This document shows positions 44,628 through 54,976 of a DNA stretch of 64,000 nt, in pieces (the first letter of the stretch is position 1; each line of letters starts with the position of its first letter). This stretch comes from Akebia trifoliata. Lineage: Eukaryota; Streptophyta; Magnoliopsida; Ranunculales; Lardizabalaceae. The stretch lies in NCBI GenBank assembly GCA_017979445.1, contig CM030710.1, positions 18,090,248-18,154,247 on the forward strand, given 5' to 3'. Both the position numbers and the translations under genes were made by a program. The notes under the pieces were generated by a model, which saw nothing but the letters and a program-made list of their open reading frames with translations, was not told where the DNA came from and ran no database searches.

Positions 44628-44846
44628 TTACGGAGTTTCTGATCGAAAATCTTGAAATCGAAGGGTTTCTATTTGAAATTGCTGAGACATATACCCTATG
44701 GAGGCAATTATACCCTTTGTAAGAGCTCCAAACGAAAAATCAGAGAGAGAGAGAGAGAGTAAATTCTTCTCTTCATCAACCTTCGAATCAAATTTATTTG
44801 AAGCGTTGTGACAGGATCGAAGCATCGATTTCATCAAATCGAACAT
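44628..44846 (-). CDS. Small hypothetical ORF near CACTA right end
   Basis: 72 codons starting MFDLMKSMLRSCHN. It contains a Leu/Ser-rich stretch encoded by a (GA)n tract (44740-44762). No similarity recognised. Its place, just inside the right subterminal repeats with captured exons downstream on the same strand, would suit the first exon of a chimeric transcript, but nothing else supports expression. Confidence 0.2.
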   Translation of the reverse strand: MFDLMKSMLRSCHNASNKFDSKVDEEKNLLSLSLSDFSFGALTKGIIASIGYMSQQFQIETLRFQDFRSETP

Positions 44847-45059
44847 CTAAAAATTTGATAGCTTATAACACAGACCATGCCATAGAATTTGGAATTTTTC
44901 ACGTATAGAGAGCAGAGAGCAAAGTGTGTGTGCGTGAGAGAGAGAGAGACGTGAGCTTTTCATGTAAAAAAATTAAATTTTTTAGTGGTGGATGTGTTTT
45001 TCTACTGCTCTATGTACATGAATGAGCGGAAAATTATTCAACATAACTTTTTTTTTGCG

Positions 45060-45900
45060 TGGCAAGCTTATGCGCGGGTCCTGTAGCAACGGGTAAATAT
45101 ATCCGCTACAACAAATATTGCTATAACATAGTTAAAAATGTTTTAATGATAGCAGCGAAAAATATAATCCGCTGCAATATTTAATTTTTTTTTTTAAATT
45201 ATAGAGAGAACTTTCTAAATCGAATTTTTTATATAAAAAAATTGTACTTTATAGCTGCGGGAAAATATAATCCGTTGCTATATTCAATTAAAAAAAAAAT
45301 TATAGAGAGAACTTTCTAAATCGAATTTTTTATATAAAAAAATTGTACTCTATAGCTGCGAAAAATATAATCCACTGCTATATTCAATTAAAAAAAAATT
45401 TATAGAGAGAACTCACTAAATTGAGTTTTTTATAATATAAAAATTGTACTCTATAGCTGCGAAAAATATAATCCGCTGCTATATTCAATTATAAAAATTT
45501 TTATAGAGATAACTCACTAAATCAAGTTTTTTATATAGAAAAATTGTACTCTATAGCTGCGAAAAATATAATCCGTTGTTATATTCAATTAAAAAAAAAA
45601 TTATAGAGAGAACTCACTGAATCAAGTTTTTTATATAGAAAAATTGTATTCTATAGCTGTGAAAAATATAATCCGCTGCTATATTCAATTAAAAAAAAAT
45701 TGATAGAAAGAGCTCACTAAACCAAGTATTTTACATAAAAAAAATAGATTTTGTAGTGGCGGATATATTTTTCCGCTGCTATATGCACCTGGATAAACAA
45801 GTGTGAATTTTCTATGTATGTGTACGTCCCTATCGCGGTGGATATAATTATTCACTACAAAAAATGTATCTATAAAGACGGATAAAATGATCCACTGTTA
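45060..45900. repeat. CACTA right subterminal repeats, ~100-bp tandem
   Basis: ATAGCTGCG-AAAAATATAATCCGC units recur at 45251, 45352, 45453, 45553 and 45653, 100-101 bp apart, each followed by TGCTATATTCAATT, an A-run and ATAGAGAGAACTC. Flanking single motifs (GGATATATTTTTCCGC etc.) lie at 45090-45180 and 45750-45900. The core motif is shared with the left end, the spacer is not. Confidence 0.9.
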
Positions 45901-45910
45901 TAAATCGCCG

Positions 45911-45934
45911 CTGTAGATCAAAAATGTTGTAGTG
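45911..45934 (-). repeat. CACTA right terminal inverted repeat
   Basis: On minus, CACTACAACATTTTTG followed by ATCTACAG; mate of 38814-38837. Confidence 0.92.
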
Positions 45935-45937
45935 AAT
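45935..45937. repeat. Target-site duplication AAT (right)
   Basis: Partner of 38811-38813. Confidence 0.85.
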
Positions 45938-47090
45938 GTAAATTTGAAAAAGTCATATTAATAAAATATTCTACTTTCAACCGATAATCGTCGTAATCCC
46001 TTGGTTGCCTTACCGATAGATGTGCAATAATTTTCTCATCTTCTATCAGGTTGATAACGAGGAGGATGCCCAAAAAAGTTTCTATTAATATGCTGGCCTT
46101 GGGCAATTCCTTTCAACTGTACCCCATCAACTAGAGGAACAAAAAAACCATCAACACAAATCAATTATCAAGTGAGCAATTACAGGTTATTTTTCGTTTG
46201 AAAATATTTATATACTGTATTGGCTTTTGTTTTATTAAAATTAATTATTTTTGTTACTGAAAACCAACAACGAGTATTTATAGCATTGTGAAAACACCCT
46301 TGAGAAAATTTGCGACGATGCGGGGATCCTGGTGTTTTAGGGAATTGCCCTAGTTTAGGTTTAAGAATTATAAAAGGACTCCGAATGGAATTTGGGTTAG
46401 TCTATGATAAACACAACGAGTAAGGGGTTAGATTACAGATTCCAGAAGGTGCTAGGCACCGAAATGCCTGATCGAGACGATCGGTCTCGATTGCGATCCA
46501 AAACTGACTAACGTCAAACTAGGGCTAAAAATCAAACCTACGATCAACTAGGGAGACTAAGGTCAAAGCCATCTAGGTCAAAGGGATAGTCAACTAGAAG
46601 ACTATTGTCAAAGGTTAAAGTCAAAGTAAAAAAAACTCAAATCAAGAAGATCAAATTAAACTAAAGAAATCACCGAATAAACTTGTAAATTTTTTTTAAA
46701 AGCAAATTAATGGATAAAAAAATTGTTTTTTTGTTGTCGGGCCTTAGATGACTTCTTAGGTTGCTTACGTACCCCATATTACTTTTGAGATCAGACTGAA
46801 CGTAGTTTGAGAAAATGCGCAAGGAATCTCGAAAAGTGCCAAAATTAAATAGTTGACTCGGTGAGTTTTAAAATATGATATAAAATTGAGTTTAGCCCAT
46901 AAAAATATATATTTTTTTAAATTTTAAAACATGGGTTTTCAAATAAGTGAGTTGACTTATTGACTAATAATAAAAAGTTTTATGTGTTGAGTTGACTCGA
47001 TAATTTTTTTTTTTGAAAAAATAAAAAAATAAATCAACTAACCTTGGACGTGTGGTGATATGATTGTAGGGGCCCTTCAGTAGAAGCCAA
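45938..47090. other. Tat-type element remnant and LTR-like debris
   Basis: 45938-45960 continues the integrase end broken by CACTA (NLKKSY). After that no gene is seen; the minus ORF 45918-46106 is not recognised. 46420-46500 resembles, on minus, the end of Ogre LTRs (GGTGCTAGGCACC next to GATCGGTCTC). 46738-46803 repeats the conserved GTTGC-TACGTACCCC motif found at 6683. These suggest a second, old Tat/Ogre copy. Confidence 0.4.
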
Positions 47091-47099
47091 GTTTAGATG

Positions 47100-47738
47100 T
47101 TGTTGCACGAGGTTTGAGACGTAATGTTGTGATGATTAGGAATGAGGCCAAAGGTCTTCAAGGAAGGCACCAAGCCAAAAATTTATGATTAGAGTACTTT
47201 GAATGTGTTGTAGGGGTTAACATAATGAAATTGTGAGGCTTAGAAAGAGTTGTTGGTACGATGATATTTTAATGAGTGAGAAAACTAATGTGATGAAGAA
47301 GATAACGGAAGAAAAGATTGTTAGTTTTGGCCATGCATGCGCACGTGCCTTGAGTAATCGTCTTGATCTCTAATACTCTTGAGAGTGACTAGATTATGGC
47401 CCACAACTTGGTAACTCGTCTCCACATTTCTTAAGGTTGAGGAACGTCACCAATGACCACTTCGGAATGTGGCACAACAGTAACGTGTACCAAAGCTTTG
47501 ATGGAGAACCTCACTTATAAATATCTCAATTTTTAGTCTCCAAGCTCACTTATTTGATTTCCATTGATATATACCATCTAACACAGTGAATAGAGCTTGG
47601 AAGTGCCAAAGATAGAGTAAAACAGAGAAAGGAAGTGTTTGTCATTCAATGGCCAGAGGTTAGTTTTCTTGAGCTTATCCATTCTATCCTCATTTGATTC
47701 TAATTCCGCATTAATTAGGATCATTATTCTAATTAACA
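47100..47738 (+). repeat. Copia-type LTR (start uncertain)
   Basis: Defined from its right end: ...ATTCTAATTAACA at 47738 followed by a tRNA-iMet primer site. TATA box (TATAAATAT) at 47516-47524. The left end is not fixed; several TGTTG candidates lie between 47095 and 47255, and TGTT would pair with the AACA terminus. Confidence 0.5.
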
Positions 47739-47740
47739 TT

Positions 47741-47753
47741 TGGTATCAAAGCC
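47741..47753 (+). promoter_or_regulatory. Primer-binding site, tRNA-iMet type
   Basis: TGGTATCAAAGCC, one mismatch from the canonical site, two bases after the LTR end. Confidence 0.75.
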
Positions 47754-48903
47754 TTGATGGCCTCTGCCTTGATATTGTTTAAGATCAACCTTCGTACTAC
47801 TCTGCTTTAGCCAATTTTTTATTTAGTTGTTTTTAAAACATATTGAGGTTAGCAATCATTGAGAAATTAGATTTCTAAGTTTTTTGTATTTTAAACAATT
47901 ATTTTGGTGTTAAAAAGGTAATTTTCAGATCAATTTTAACTACTGGTTTGTGTCAAGTAGAATCAGGTCGAAATAACGCGGTTGAAGGTTGAAGACGACC
48001 AATTTTTAATAACATTTAGAAATGTCTTTTGCTCATTTTTATTTATGCATATGATGTTCATTTTGTTTAATTATATGCAATTTATAAAATAAAATAAAAA
48101 TTAATTAATTAAAATTGTGCAAAACCTAAATTAATTGTGTTCATTTTTATATTTGCATGAATTAATTATTTTGCTTAAATTAATTATGCCAAATTTTGGT
48201 TGAGTATATGTATGGTTTGAAAGCATTAAATTAAGTGATATGCATAATGTATAGTTTCTAAATTATGCTTGAAATTATGAGAATGTTTATGCCTAATAAT
48301 AACATGTTAGTTTAAGTTATTTTTATGCAAAACAATATTTTGAGCATAAAAGAATAATGTCTAAGTGATCCATATAATTTTAGTTAACTAGATAATAACC
48401 ACAACATTTTTAATTAAATAAAATTATGTTTAATTAATATCACATAAAAAAAATTTAGATATTATTATAATTAATTATTTTCAATATAATAAATTTTATC
48501 CCACATAAATTTTTATTATATTTAGATAATTAATTAGGATAAAATATCAAATTAATTATAACTTACCCACAAGAATTATGAATTAAATAAATAATTTGAT
48601 AGTTTTATCATAAAATTTAAATCAAAGATAGAAAATATCAAACTATATCATAATATATCCTTAAAGATTTATAAATAAAGTAAAATAGTTTGATATACTC
48701 TATCATAAAGAATAATGAATCTTATTGAATTAAAGATTTAGCTCACAAGCAATTTTTATATTATTAGATTCATTTTTTAAGCATGATTTACATTGGTAAA
48801 ACATGAATTTTTTTATTTAGGTCTCAATTTTAACATAAGCATGTAATATTTAATTTATCTAACTTCACAACTTGTGAATTTTTCTGATATCTAATGTGAT
48901 ATT
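47754..48903 (+). other. Copia leader region, very AT-rich
   Basis: About 1.1 kb of AT-rich, ORF-free sequence between the primer site and the gag start. ATTAATTA-like phrases recur, but no regular period is visible. Confidence 0.4.
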
Positions 48904-48961
48904 CCTAAATTAAAGGGTGATAATTATAAAATATGGAAAGAGAATTCTCCTTCACTTAGGG
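48904..48961 (+). pseudogene. Copia gag start, cut by Tat element
   Basis: Reads PKLKGDNYKIWKE and, after what looks like a 2-base deletion, a frame giving LLHLG. This is the familiar opening of copia Gag (L.G.NY..WKE.I...LG). It stops where the LTR of the next element begins. Confidence 0.7.
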
Positions 48962-49919
48962 TGTGTGGACATAAGAAATTCATTTTTCGAACCTCAATAC
49001 TACGTTATTTGGAGTCGCCACCATTCTTTTTTAGAAATAGGTGTGAATGGGCACTCGAATTAATTTTTTTTAAAATTATTTTTTATGACATTGTAGTGAC
49101 TCTTATTAATAGAAAATGTATGGTCTACCTAGGATCTAGGTAAAGGGATTTGATTAAAGAATAGGGAAGGTGTTAAGCACCCCATTCTCTCCACCCAAAC
49201 CTTTTAAATTTGATCATTTTTTGAAAAGATAACATAACAACAAAAATGCATGAGATGCATGAAGTGGGTGTGTGCACATGGTGAGTATGTACCTCTTTGA
49301 AAAAGGATTTAATGTTAGTATTGACAGGAGAAATATCCTATGAAAGATGATATCCCATGGAGTCATCACATTTTACATGAGTTAAAATATTAGTTTAGGA
49401 TTTTAGAAAAATTTCATTGATGGAGTTTCCTTAGATCTATAACCTTAATGCATGCATGCTTGGCTAGAAACTTAGTATTTCAACCTTATCGAGAGAGTTA
49501 CACGTTTCTTCATCATGGCCAAGCATGTTTGATATGTGTGCATAGTGTATATTATGATGCATGAGATGAAAATATGTTTAAAAGGGGATTCAACCTCTAT
49601 CATTTCGACTAAACCATCTCAAGCATTCCATGCCCAAGGTTGGGGTTCAATCTACTCGGGATGAAGAAGGGTTATCTATTACATTTTAAAGATTTCTAAA
49701 AGAAGAAAAGAGGGTTAGAAGAAGAAGATGCAAGTGTTAAAAATAGAATAAAAAAAAAACCTATTTATACCCACCTTGTGCCTTTGATAATCTTGAATGA
49801 ACTTGAACTTTAAGAGGTAAACTTGATAATTGAATAATATGGTTAAGGGGTGATTAAGTTGAAGGTTAGAAGATGAGAAAATGAGTATGGATTTTGGTAA
49901 AGTTTTAGGTTAAGAGATA

Positions 49920-50165
49920 GGGGTTTGAGAATATGAATTGCTCATAGGAAATGAGGGTATTTATAGAGTTTTTTAAAAAAATTTGGGGATAAAGTGGTTG
50001 AACCCTAAAAATAAAGAAAATGAACATAAAGTTTAGAGATAGGGACTTGAAAACATGAATTGTTCATAGAAAATGAGGGTATTTATAGAGTTTTAAAAAA
50101 ATTTTGGGGATAAAGTGATTCAACCCTAAAAATAAGAGAATGGACATAAAGTTTAGGTTATTTCT
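49920..50165. repeat. 121-bp duplication of LTR core promoter
   Basis: GAATTGCTCATAGGAAATGAGG, TATTTATAGAG and GGGATAAAGTG...CAACCCTAAAAATAA recur 121 bp apart (GAGGGTAT at 49953 and 50074). On minus each unit has a TATA box (CTCTATAAATA), so the LTR has two. Confidence 0.8.
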
Positions 50166-50694
50166 TTTTTGATTTTTCATTTGTATGAGGATAAATGTGA
50201 CATTTATGAAGAAATCTTAAAAACATTATTTGATCTTTGATTTTTTGATAAATAGAGGTAAGAGAACAAAAGTACTTTTGAGAGGGTGACTAGGGGAGTG
50301 ACATGTGTAAAGGTGGAGTGGTAAGTAAAAAATATACCTTGATTCATTTGTAAATAACTCATAAAGCAAGGGGTTGATGTATATCTTTTAAATGGACTAA
50401 TGGGAAAGCCCCATGTATGTACTTGAAGATTATTACCTTTTGAGGGTATGATTGAAAGTTTTCTCAGCTTTATGAATTATTACCAAAGATCAAAGTATTT
50501 TTTTGATTTGACCACACCTTTTGAGAAATGTATTCATGGGTTTTCACAAGGGAGAGTTGACTCTCCAATTAGATTAAAGCATTGGGTTTTTAGAGCTTAT
50601 GAGAAATCAACATGTATCACCTTTTAGAAGGGTGTAAGGGAATAAACTTAAAATGGGCTTGGTATTGAGCTTAGAATAGACTTGGGTTTGGATT

Positions 50695-50850
50695 TTGATT
50701 ATGGACTTTGGATGTTAAGGTTAGGTTTGAGAGTAGGTTTAGTATGGACTTGGCTTATGAACTTAGGTTATAGATAATAGGTTATGGACTTTGGGTATTA
50801 AGGCTAGGTTTGAGAGTGGGTTTAGTATGGACTTCACTTATAGATAAGGG
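50695..50850. repeat. 83-bp tandem duplication in Tat LTR
   Basis: ATGGACTTTGGATGTTAAGG, then TTAGGTTTGAGAGT and AGGTTTAGTATGGACTT, at 50701 and again, lightly changed, at 50784. Confidence 0.8.
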
Positions 50851-51089
50851 GTTGTTAATGGAGAATGAATATGAAATTAGGTCAGTTTATGATTAGGAAA
50901 GTAGGTGTGAAATTAGATTGGATTAAAGACAAGGTATGGGCATACAAAACTATATGACATGATGCATGTATGCATGAAAATGGTTTCAAGTGGCAATATG
51001 GACCCGTTAGAGGGCTTAAGCTCTAAATTGAAATCAACTCGAGAAAATTTTAGATTTTTCTAATGGATTCGTGCAAATTGGGGTGTACA

Positions 51090-51110
51090 CAACTGTCCCC
51101 CTTTGCAGGA
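51090..51110 (-). promoter_or_regulatory. Polypurine tract, Tat element
   Basis: On minus, CTGCAAAGGGGGACAGTTG just before TGTACACCCC. Confidence 0.65.
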
Positions 51111-53329
51111 GTTGCTTGCAAATAACTGCAAAGTATAGATAGGACTCTTATTTGTACGATCCCGAAATGATTCATGACAAAATGGTTGGAAACGTCGGAT
51201 AGATTGATGGTTTTTTTATAAAATGTGGCTACCCAAGCACGGGGTCTGACAAGGTTAGTCCTTTTGAAAATCCTTGATTTCATGGTACAGAGCTTGTTTG
51301 AAGTCTTGGATAAAAATTTGATGATTTTTGAAAATGATTGGCGTTTCAAGTCATGTAATGCAATTTTGAAATATATTTTCTTTTTCCCTTGTTGATTCTG
51401 AATTTCAAGTTTCCTTCTTTCCTTTTATGGCAGTTACATGATCATTTGGAAAGGACTTGGCGTAGTGCGACTGTTATTGAGAGAAGCTTGCCTAACAGCA
51501 TAATATGTTAAGTACTTGGTAAGTCGTTATGCCTCGAATGCAGAGAGAATCATCATTGACCAAGGTGCGCAGATCAAAGTCCTAGAGGATGGGCTTGATG
51601 CCTACTATGCTTCCTAGGAAACGTTTGAGTGGTTTTTTGCCTGTTGTTCTTTTTCATACCCTATTTTTAAAGATAGTGATGTAGTACTTAATGAAGTGAA
51701 AAAATAGGTTTTTACGTATTGGCCTTACATATATCTACTACTTTTGAAAACTCTTGATTTTAAGAAAGTCCTAGATTCTTCGTCATAGACCAAAAATAGT
51801 AATTTTGATGATGTATTTTTTTATTTTAGATTTTGAAAGATTACCGTTATTAAATAATCTATGACAAACCAATGTTTGACAATTCTGAACTTTCACAATC
51901 ATGGTATTCTTGTCAAATGCCGATGATACAAGTGTCAGCTGATCCTTAGCATCTTTAAAGTCATCCCAGAGGTTGAGATGACTAAGTATCTTCGTCGTAC
52001 TTGTTGGGCAATTAAGAACTTCCAAAAAAAATTTCATTCTCAGTTTATACTCTTGCGGGTTAGAAGTTTTTTTTTGTTTTTTGTTTTTTGATTTTTTTGT
52101 CTTTTTCATTTTTGTCCCCAGCGCCAATTACGATTTTCACCAGATCCGATTTCCACATTTTTGTGCATCGACTCCCTTTTTGGGTTTTCATCGTGCTAAT
52201 GATTTTGATTTTTCCATAGACTGATTTTTTTACTCATAGTGCCCTTGCGGATTTTCACTATGCCCTTTTAGTATATGCTCACTTTATAAATTTTCACTTT
52301 GAATAGTTTTTTTATTTCTTTGTGCCCCTCATGGCTTGGTAACTCAAGTTAAGCTGCGAGATCGAACACTCTACTCTTGTAGTGGCACTTTTTCTTAAGT
52401 AACAGATCTGGACTCACCTGTCGAGTTTTTTCGATGATTTTTCATGGTGTGATAACTTAAGTTGAGTTTTGAGATCAATGACTATACACTTCAAGTTGTT
52501 TGTTTTTCAAATATTTGACCTGACCTCCCCTCTCAGGTCCTCCAACGACTTTGGCAGCTTGAAATCATAATTGAGTAGCAAGATCAAATATACCTTAACG
52601 CTATTTTTCATGACATGCCTCCACCGTTACTAAGTTGCCTTAAACCACTCCTTGATCTAAGAGAACTTTAAAAAGGACGAAACGTAGGCTTAGGCTAGGG
52701 TTGTGAAAGGATAAAGAAATGTTAGATCTGGATTTATTGAGGGATGAAATGGACATAGGGTTCAGCTATTTTTGTTCTGAAAATATGACCTATGTCTTTT
52801 CCCAACGTCTCACTAACCTGTTTAAATGGGAGATTTGGGTTGAACTTGAGGTCAAATGTTTAAGATTTTTTTACTTTTTCAATTTTTTTTTAATATTTTT
52901 AGTCGTTCACAGTTAATCCTTATGTCGGCTAGGAGTTTACTTTGGTATTTTCTTTTGACTTTTTTTTACTTTTCTCAATAACGGTGACTTGTTCTGGTCT
53001 TAGGTTAAGAAATGAATGTAATGGTTCAAAAATGGTTAACTAAGGGTGAATAATTGTTCAGGTAGTAGAAAAATGGCATCTCTTCATTTCAATGTATGAC
53101 TTTAGGTGTAATATTTTTTAACATTGTTAACATTGATCGGTTGTGGAATGACTTCCCCATCCATCTCTATGAGGATTAGCACTCCTCCGAACAGTACTTT
53201 TTGGAAAACGAATGGCCCCTTGTAATTTGGACGAAACTTTTCTCATGCGTTTTCTTGTATTGATAAAAGCTTCTTTAGGACTAGGTCTCCTAGTACAAAT
53301 TCTTGAGGTCGAACCTTCTTGTTAGAAGC
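51111..53329 (-). other. Tat 3' untranslated region
   Basis: No gene recognised; ORFs 51050-51349, 51783-52127 and 52719-52916 have no family likeness. About 52120-52290 has loose repetition of GATTTTCACTATGCCC-like phrases, a parallel to the repeat-bearing 3' region of the Ogre copy. Confidence 0.4.
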
Positions 53330-54130
53330 TCATGCTATTCTCCATTGATAAGTTTGACCTTGGCAGATTGTTGAAAGACGTTTCTCCTCTATTAAGTTCA
53401 ACTGATCGAATGGGACTTGGACCCATTTTGCTTTATCTAGTTCCACTTCTTTCAAGATCCGAAAGGAGAGAATTTCAACCTCAACAGGCAAGACTGCTTC
53501 CATTCGGTAAATCAGTGAACAAGGCATTGTCCTAGTTGAGGTTCAGATTGATGTTAGATAGGCATATAGAGCGAAAGGTAACATCTCGTGCCAATCCTTA
53601 TAAGTGATGGTCATTTTCTTGATGATCTTCTTGATATTTTTGTTGGTGGCTTCAACTGCTCCGTTCATTTTTGGTCTGTAAATGATTGAGTTATGATAGG
53701 TGATCTGAAAATCCTTGCACATTTTGAACATGTCTTTGTTCTTGAGATTATTGGCGTTATCAGTTACTATCCCGCTTGGGAGGTCGCACAGACATGTGAT
53801 GTTGTTCTTCACAAACTTCAAGATGTTTCCCCTTGTAACATTAGCGTAGGATGCAGCTTCTACCCATTTCATAAAATAGTTGCTAGCAACCAAGATGAAG
53901 TGATGTTTGTTAGAAGATTAAGGATTGATTTACCTAATGAAGTCCATATCCCAGAGTGAGAAGGGCCAGGGAGAAGTCATATTGTACAATTTTGAGGGTG
54001 GTACGTTGATCTTGTTAGCATATATTTGACACAAATGACATTTTTGAACATGTTGGTACCCGTCGCTCTCTATAGTCATCCAGTAGTAACCCATTCTCAT
54101 TATCTTCTTTGCTAACATATGTCCATTCAT
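53330..54130 (-). pseudogene. Tat integrase, frameshifted
   Basis: Three consecutive minus frames. 53930-54130: zinc-binding end (VQKCHLCQ) and the first catalytic Asp (LWDMDFI). 53543-53893: KWVEAASYANV, the second Asp (IVTDNA) and the Glu (GAVEATNKNIKK), with exactly 35 residues between them. 53330-53527: YRMEAVLPVEVEILSFR, the conserved Tat stretch. Catalytic residues are kept; the frame changes between the three pieces disable it. GTVEAANKN-type text and MEAVLPVE separate it from Athila and Tekay integrases. Confidence 0.88.
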
Positions 54131-54179
54131 GTGAAATTCACAGACTTTATCATGTACGATCTAGATTTAAACGTTGAGC

Positions 54180-54509
54180 TTATGTTTCTATTACGCACCC
54201 GAGGAGGACCTCATGGTGTGATTTCTTGTATAAGACTTCACTATTTAAGAAGAATTGTTTTGCCAATCTCTGAATAATCTTCCGGTCATTTGTTATGGCA
54301 TTGGGTAGGAAAGTTCGATCCTCCAAGGATGCCTTGATATCTGCATACCATGATTTTTCCTCAGGCTCTTTAATTTTTACAGGCAAACAGTACGCTAGCT
54401 CATCTTGAATACCGATTTCAAGAGGATCAACAATGGTATCTTTGGAAATGCTGACCATTGAAGTAATAGTAGCCAGCACATCTACGAATTGGTTCTTAGC
54501 CCTTGGCAT
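54180..54509 (-). pseudogene. Tat pol linker, RNase H to integrase
   Basis: Open minus frame with RAKNQFVDVLATITSM (end of RNase H; relatives have N..ADALA.LAS), then PVKIKEPEEKSWYADIKASL and FFLNSEVLYKKS, the usual linker before integrase. Confidence 0.8.
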
Positions 54510-54608
54510 ATAAGTGAATGAGATTTAGATGAAATTTGAGTTTAAGTCTTCGAGTTATTCATGATAAAGAACCAAGCGCTGCTTTCGGGTTTTTTATTCT
54601 CCCGTTGT

Positions 54609-54976
54609 CTAGTAAACTACTAGACTTGAGTCTCCAAATACATCTATTTCATCCACTTCAAGGTCAATCGCTACTTTCAACCCCACAATGCATGTTTTAC
54701 ACTCGACTTCGTTGTTTAAACATTGGAACCTTAATCTAACTGCAATAGGAATGTGAGTTTCGTTGGGTTTGACCAGGACTATGCCAATTTCAGTTTCCTT
54801 TTGATTTACCCCTCCATCAAAGTACATCTTTCAGCTAGAGTTTTTGTCTTAATCGTCGTCTTCGGTTTCAGCAAACAAAATGGCTTCGCTAGGGAAATTT
54901 TTCTTTAGTGGCTCATAGTCAGGAAAGGGTGTTCCACCAAGTGGTCAGTAATGGCTTGTCCTTTAATGGCTTTTTG
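54609..54976 (-). pseudogene. Archaeal-type RNase H of Tat element
   Basis: The second RNase H domain, peculiar to Tat/Ogre elements. Minus frame 54609-54827 shows YFDGGVNQK (first Asp), NNEVECKTC (Glu) and VFGDSSLVV (Asp). Upstream to 54976 the reading continues with IKGQAITDHLVEHP and DYEPLKKNFPSEAILFAE, the tether between the two RNase H domains, with one stop before MYFDGG. It ends where the Tekay LTR begins. Confidence 0.88.
54972..54976. repeat. Putative target duplication TTTTG (left copy)
   Basis: Five bases before the TGTAACATCCCGG start of the Tekay LTR. The other copy would lie beyond the window, so this is by position only. Confidence 0.35.

Larger units (their letters stand above)
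38814..45934. mobile_element. CACTA (En/Spm) DNA transposon carrying gene fragments
   Basis: 7121 bp bounded by inverted CACTACAAC termini (24 bp, two mismatches) and AAT duplications. Both ends carry many subterminal repeats built on GCGG(C/T)GGATAT and its inverse, the usual transposase-binding architecture. No transposase (TNPD/TNPA-like) coding is recognisable between them, so it is non-autonomous. The interior holds, all on the minus strand, an aspartate aminotransferase exon, the 3' end of a PPR gene and at least two other well-bounded exon-like pieces. A (GA)n-containing ORF lies near the right end (44628-44846). Confidence 0.93.
48962..51089 (-). repeat. Tat-type 3' LTR, about 2.1 kb
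   Basis: On minus it starts TGTACACCCCAATTTGC at 51089, next to the polypurine tract, and ends near 48962 close to a GGTGGCGACTCC phrase that is also near the end of the Ogre LTRs. It contains two tandem duplications: period 121 bp (about 49920-50160, including the TATA region) and period 83 bp (about 50699-50850). The lower boundary is judged from where copia gag stops. Confidence 0.7.
48962..54976 (-). mobile_element. Tat-type LTR retrotransposon, 5' part outside
   Basis: Minus-strand element: 3' LTR 48962-51089, polypurine tract, about 2.2 kb of 3' untranslated sequence, then integrase (53330-54130), linker (54180-54509) and archaeal-type RNase H (54609-54827). Upstream it is cut at 54976 by a Tekay element; the rest (RT, protease, gag, 5' LTR) lies beyond that copy, outside the window. 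The second RNase H is diagnostic of the Tat/Ogre lineage. The family differs from the one at 2466 (LTR starts TGTACACCCC rather than TGTAGACACC). Confidence 0.85.

Noticed and set aside
38814..45934. CACTA transposase (TNPD/TNPA-like)
   Set aside because: No ORF or exon chain with transposase-like text was found on either strand.
51783..52127. Lys-rich minus ORF (114 codons)
   Set aside because: Its Lys/Asn-rich start comes from an A-rich tract on the minus strand; it lies in the 3' untranslated region of a Tat element with no similarity seen.
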